From Kiloniella sp. EL199 (GTDB lineage: Bacteria > Pseudomonadota > Alphaproteobacteria > Kiloniellales > Kiloniellaceae): a stretch of DNA of 64,000 nt. The notes under the pieces were generated by a model. That model did no database searches and was not told where the DNA came from. It saw nothing but the letters and a program-made list of their open reading frames with translations. The DNA lies in assembly GCF_900313065.1 (NCBI RefSeq), contig NZ_OMPU01000010.1, forward strand, positions 558,001 through 622,000, in the 5' to 3' direction. Each line of letters begins with the position of its first letter. Position 1 is the stretch's first letter. Shown one piece after another: positions 60,764 through 64,000 of this stretch. Made by a program: the position numbers and the translations under genes.

Positions 60764-61744
60764 ATGAAATTACCACCTTTGACTGCCATAAGGCATTTTA
60801 CTGCGGCTGCTTCTCATCTCAGTTTCAGGGAAGCAGCCCGCGAGCTTTGTGTCACCGAAGGCGCCATCAGTCGGCAAATCAAACTGTTGGAAGAATATTT
60901 TGGCTGTGCTTTATTCTTGCGAGTGCATCGTGGCGTCCAGTTAAGTGATGAAGGTCGCAAGCTTTATGATGTGACGGATCAGGCGCTATTCCAGATTGCT
61001 CAGGTTACGGATGAGATTCTGGGAGGGGTCTCAAATTTTACCCTTTCGGTAACAACGTCCTTTGCCATTCGCTGGTTGATGCCACGGCTATCCGGATTTG
61101 AGGCTCTGCATCCTAGCATACCGATCAACCTGCAAACGGTAACCTATCCGAGAACAGCACAAAGTCGTCGGTTTGATGCATCGATTGTTTATCAACTTGG
61201 TGATCCGGCAGACAAAACAAGCCCAGTGCCTGATAATAGTGAACTGATCATGATTGAGTGGCTGTTACCTGTCTGTGCGCCGGGGTATTTGTCGGGATAT
61301 CAGGAAGAAGCACTTGTAAAGAATTGTAAAACAAATCGAGAGAACGGCAAGCACACGCTGTTGCTGCAGGATCTGAAAGATCATCGTGTGATTTTTAATG
61401 AACCAACCGGACGGGATTGGCGCAGTTGGGCCATTAAATCAGGTGATGTTGAACTTGCGTTGGATCGGGCCCTTAAGTTTGAGCATGATGATACAGCCAT
61501 TCAGGTTGCTGTTGCCGGACATGGTATTGCACTGGCTAATCTGGCGTATATTTCGAACGAATTGAAACTGGGTAGTCTGGTACCTGCTGTGGCGTGTCAG
61601 GTTTTGCCAATAGGTGCGCATTACCTTGTGACGGAGAAGGGAAAGGCGGGACTATCGCATGTTGAAACCTTTCGGGATTGGCTGATGACAACTGCGGAGA
61701 GTTTCAAGGCCGAACTTGCGACCCTATCGTTACCAAAACAATAG
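60764..61744 (+). CDS. LysR-family regulator (GcvA-like)
   Basis: A 326-residue LTTR that starts with PPLTAIRHFTAAASHLSFRE, AARELCVTEGAISRQIKLLE, the hallmark of the GcvA/AmpR branch. The effector domain begins at NFTLSVTTSFAIRWLMPRLS. It is somewhat longer than usual, with an insertion near residues 178-200. Divergent from the class V aminotransferase gene by 162 bp and likely its regulator. Confidence 0.9.
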   Translation: MKLPPLTAIRHFTAAASHLSFREAARELCVTEGAISRQIKLLEEYFGCALFLRVHRGVQLSDEGRKLYDVTDQALFQIAQVTDEILGGVSNFTLSVTTSFAIRWLMPRLSGFEALHPSIPINLQTVTYPRTAQSRRFDASIVYQLGDPADKTSPVPDNSELIMIEWLLPVCAPGYLSGYQEEALVKNCKTNRENGKHTLLLQDLKDHRVIFNEPTGRDWRSWAIKSGDVELALDRALKFEHDDTAIQVAVAGHGIALANLAYISNELKLGSLVPAVACQVLPIGAHYLVTEKGKAGLSHVETFRDWLMTTAESFKAELATLSLPKQ

Positions 61745-61819
61745 TTGGTTGTCTTTCTGATGGGATAATCTTCGGACAGATTTTACCCAAAGATGTTGGC
61801 CCCAAGACGTTGGCCGGAA

Positions 61820-62371
61820 CTATTTGTATCTTACAATTTCACAGTTATCCATCAAACGTCCCACCAGCCCTTGAAAGAATAATCCATGTCCAACGATAGC
61901 TAGCGGGCGGGTTGCAAAGGGGGGCGTTGCTGTGGTTTCCAGATGTGTGACAAAATCCTGAATACGCCTGTTGAAAATATCTTCGGGTTCATGAGGGACA
62001 CCGTGTTCATTTTCAGGGCCTTTGTGCCACCAGTGATCATCAAGATGTTCGAAGCTCAGACCGGGAAAGTCTCGGGATAGATTATCGGGATGGCGACCAA
62101 CATCACAGCTATTGCAGACCATTTCCCTGTGCCCGGCCTCTATGGTTATTGGTACATCATCCTTGAAAATACGTAACGCGGTTTGCACGGCACGGGTCAG
62201 GGGAGAGCAAATAACGTGTTGAATGTTGAGATCACTGATCATCTCTCGAGCTCGATCAGCTTGTGATTGACCCAAAGAGGTTAAGGGGGCGTCGTAAATG
62301 AGAGGGTCAATGCCGTCGCGGGCTATTGCATTGAATTCTGACTGGCCGTGTCGAATGAGGTAAATGGGCAT
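61820..62371 (-). CDS. Histidine phosphatase family (phosphoglycerate-mutase-like) protein
   Basis: A 183-residue enzyme. The catalytic motif is IRHGQSEFN (phospho-accepting H8), with the second-site Arg in CSPLTRAVQTA, Glu in HREMVCNSCDVG and the second His in IVGHGLFFQG. The PhoE motif with REM fits a small phosphatase; the substrate is unknown. It is divergent from the PAS_5 gene at 62617. Confidence 0.88.
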   Translation of the reverse strand: MPIYLIRHGQSEFNAIARDGIDPLIYDAPLTSLGQSQADRAREMISDLNIQHVICSPLTRAVQTALRIFKDDVPITIEAGHREMVCNSCDVGRHPDNLSRDFPGLSFEHLDDHWWHKGPENEHGVPHEPEDIFNRRIQDFVTHLETTATPPFATRPLAIVGHGLFFQGLVGRLMDNCEIVRYK

Positions 62372-62616
62372 TGATTTCTCATCTGTTGGGCAAAAGAAAA
62401 CGTCTGGTTTTACAAAGCTTAGAGAGTATTTTTCTTGTTTGCTATATGTAGTTCAGGAATTTTTTTGGGGGGGAGCATTATCAGCCTGTCTTTTGGTGGT
62501 TATTAGATCGAAAGTTATGCCATGCGTTGTATTTTTATCTTTTTTTTCAACACTGAATGCTATTATATGAAATTTATTATCAAACTGCTTGTGTGTGACA
62601 GTGTGGAGTTTGAACA

Positions 62617-63153
62617 ATTATTGACCTTTATCATCCTCGTAGCCAAGCTTTGATGGACTACTGGCAGAGTATGCCACGCGAAGGTGTTTTACCTTTGCGG
62701 AGTAGTTTTTTTCCAGAGAAAATACCCCAACTCCTGCCACATCTCATAATCTATGAAATAGTATCCAAGGATTTCATTCGATTTCGTTTGGCAGGTACGG
62801 CGGTAAGAGAACGCATGGGGTTTGACCCAACGGGACAGAACTATCTGGACTTTGTTGCCGAAGAACGTAAAGCCAAAGCTAGTCAATCTTTCTTTGCTGT
62901 TGTCGAACAGCCGTGCGGAATGCGGGTGATCTCAAATCACGGGATGTCTTCTGGACGTAAAATGTTTCTGGAAGTGTTTATGTTGCCAGTAGAGAATGAC
63001 ATGAGCGAAAACCCGATCATTCTATGCCAAAGCAACGAGATTAAATCAGATACGGAAGATCATTTGCCTGATGAAGCCAAGCTCGAAAATGTAACGGTCA
63101 CCCGCCGTGATTTTATCGATATTGGCGCCGGGGTTTCTGACTTCAAAGATTAA
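62617..63153 (+). CDS. PAS_5-family protein with apparent ATT start (paralogue 8)
   Basis: About 178 residues. The clear PAS_5 landmarks are MDYWQSMPREG, FFPEKIPQLLPH, IRFRLAGTAVRERMG, NYLDFV, EQPCG and DIGAGVSDFKD. The first ATG/TTG (62650-62653) would cut off the first eleven residues. Reading upstream in frame gives IIDLYHPRSQAL, which aligns without gaps with the start of the 44116 paralogue, placing the first codon at ATT 62617, 8 nt after GGAG (62605-62608). A TGA at 62611 excludes any earlier start. Either ATT is used, or a normal start was lost by mutation and TTG 62650 serves. Confidence 0.75.
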   Translation: MIDLYHPRSQALMDYWQSMPREGVLPLRSSFFPEKIPQLLPHLIIYEIVSKDFIRFRLAGTAVRERMGFDPTGQNYLDFVAEERKAKASQSFFAVVEQPCGMRVISNHGMSSGRKMFLEVFMLPVENDMSENPIILCQSNEIKSDTEDHLPDEAKLENVTVTRRDFIDIGAGVSDFKD

Positions 63154-63161
63154 CCTCAAAT

Positions 63162-64000
63162 CTAAACTTTTGGCTTTGTATTTTCTTCCGAGATCAGCGT
63201 TGTCCAGCCTTCTTGATCCAGTTCTTTAATCTCCTTGAAGGGCCAGACCAATTGGGCGGGGAAACTTGCGGGCATTTCTTCGGTTATACCAATTTTGGCT
63301 GGGGGGCGACGATCCGGATTGATCCATGTGCCAAAAATCATATCCCATACCATCAGGTTCTCGCCGTAGTTCCGGTTGCCTTCGACGATTTTTTTACTGT
63401 GATGCCAACGGTGAAGGCCGGGTGTGTTGAAGATCGTGGAAAGCAATCCAAAACGCATATCCACGTTACAGTGTGTCAGCATACCGATATAGGCGGTTAT
63501 GGCCGATAGCCAGGTGATTGCTTCCAGCGGTGCGCCGAGAGCGAGGGGGATGCTGATGCCCAATACAATAGAGAGAAGGGAGTCAATAAAATGAAAACGT
63601 CCGGTGTTGACGATCCAAAGTCTTGTGACGGAATGATGGATGGCGTGGAATTTCCATAGCGGTTTCCATTCATGGGAAATTCTGTGTGCCCAATAAAGAC
63701 CAAATTCAGCGGCAACCAGCGTCATAATCACCTGAATGGCAAGTGGCCAGTCCCGTGGCCAGATACCATAACCTTCACCCTGCATCGGGGTAATATAGGC
63801 GGTAATACCGATGACGCCGCTAAAGGTTACCAGGCCCTGGACAAGTCCTTTACTGGTGAGAGTGTGGGCGATATTGGCAAAGGTTTGTCCATCGTTTTCC
63901 AGCCATGTTTTCTCGAACGGTATTTTGCGTTCCAGTAAAAAGAGCGCAATTGCCAGTGCCAAGTAAGTCAGGTTAAAGACGATTACAGGGCGATCAATGG
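63162..64000 (-). CDS. Fatty-acid hydroxylase/sterol-desaturase superfamily enzyme (5' end beyond window)
   Basis: At least 279 residues; the frame stays open to the right edge (IDRPVIVFNLTYLALAIALF before the first listed TTG), so the start lies outside. Histidine motifs of the di-iron site: YWAHRISHEWK, HAIHHSVTRLWIVNTGR, and HRWHHSKKIVEGNRNYGEN. Four membrane helices flank them. It is related to the enzyme at 42574 but not close. It is convergent with the eighth PAS_5 gene, 8 bp apart. Confidence 0.87.
   Translation of the reverse strand, partial: IDRPVIVFNLTYLALAIALFLLERKIPFEKTWLENDGQTFANIAHTLTSKGLVQGLVTFSGVIGITAYITPMQGEGYGIWPRDWPLAIQVIMTLVAAEFGLYWAHRISHEWKPLWKFHAIHHSVTRLWIVNTGRFHFIDSLLSIVLGISIPLALGAPLEAITWLSAITAYIGMLTHCNVDMRFGLLSTIFNTPGLHRWHHSKKIVEGNRNYGENLMVWDMIFGTWINPDRRPPAKIGITEEMPASFPAQLVWPFKEIKELDQEGWTTLISEENTKPKV

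Overview
The window looks like a chromosomal accessory or housekeeping-poor stretch of a Gram-negative, probably marine alphaproteobacterium of the Rhodospirillales in the broad sense. The reasons are stand-alone PAS_5 proteins (a family typical of that group), DUF1127 proteins, many LysR, TetR and AraC regulators, signal peptides of proteobacterial type, and a base composition that by eye is below 50 % GC. The genus is an inference. I see no rRNA, tRNA, CRISPR array, insertion sequence, phage gene or origin.

Layout. 0-9 kb: HxlR and XRE-cupin regulators with visible palindromic operators, a Sel1-repeat protein, two GNAT acetyltransferases, a siderophore-interacting ferric reductase behind a Fur-like box, a 1.4 kb gene-free stretch holding two copies of a structured repeat, a GFA-family protein, a receiver protein, a DMT transporter and the 3' remnant of a sodium:alanine symporter. 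9-23 kb: a DMT transporter, LysR/DUF1127, gamma-glutamyltransferase, a two-part YeeE/YedE transporter, a hydrolase, an ECF sigma factor with a probably frame-broken secreted SnoaL protein, TetR regulators with operators, 3-methyladenine glycosylase, a crotonase, an HD phosphohydrolase and a solute-binding protein. 23-30 kb: a VOC/SnoaL pair with LysR, a zinc-ribbon MBL hydrolase, tandem DMT transporters, and a winged-helix/TolB/TPR regulator. 30.4-33.7 kb: a PAP2/vanadium-haloperoxidase-like enzyme overlapping a subtilisin-like protease, which with the regulator upstream forms the least familiar cassette here. 34-46 kb: MFS efflux, a frame-broken GST, a tandem duplication of a PAS_5 gene plus the 5' end of a TRIC channel gene, DUF3592, LysE/AraC, VIT transporter/TetR/sterol desaturase, and two more PAS_5 genes. 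45.6-56 kb: amino-acid metabolism (homocysteine methyltransferase, LysE, agmatinase, class IV aminotransferase) with LysR genes, peroxiredoxin/AraC, VOC and chloramphenicol-acetyltransferase-like genes. 56-64 kb: a second Sel1 protein, three tandem PAS_5-like genes each with its own conserved leader, a class V aminotransferase/LysR pair, a histidine phosphatase, an eighth PAS_5 gene that seems to start at ATT, and an edge-truncated sterol desaturase.

How it works together. Most genes are short regulator-plus-target units in divergent orientation (LysR, TetR, AraC next to one or two metabolic or transport genes). The unusual themes are: eight PAS_5-type sensors within 27 kb; the regulator/PAP2/subtilase cassette; a pair of structured repeats whose stems differ by compensatory changes; and at least nine short direct tandem repeats of 13-25 bp in spacers and coding sequence, which together with a microhomology-bounded 832 bp duplication suggest a genome prone to short tandem duplication.
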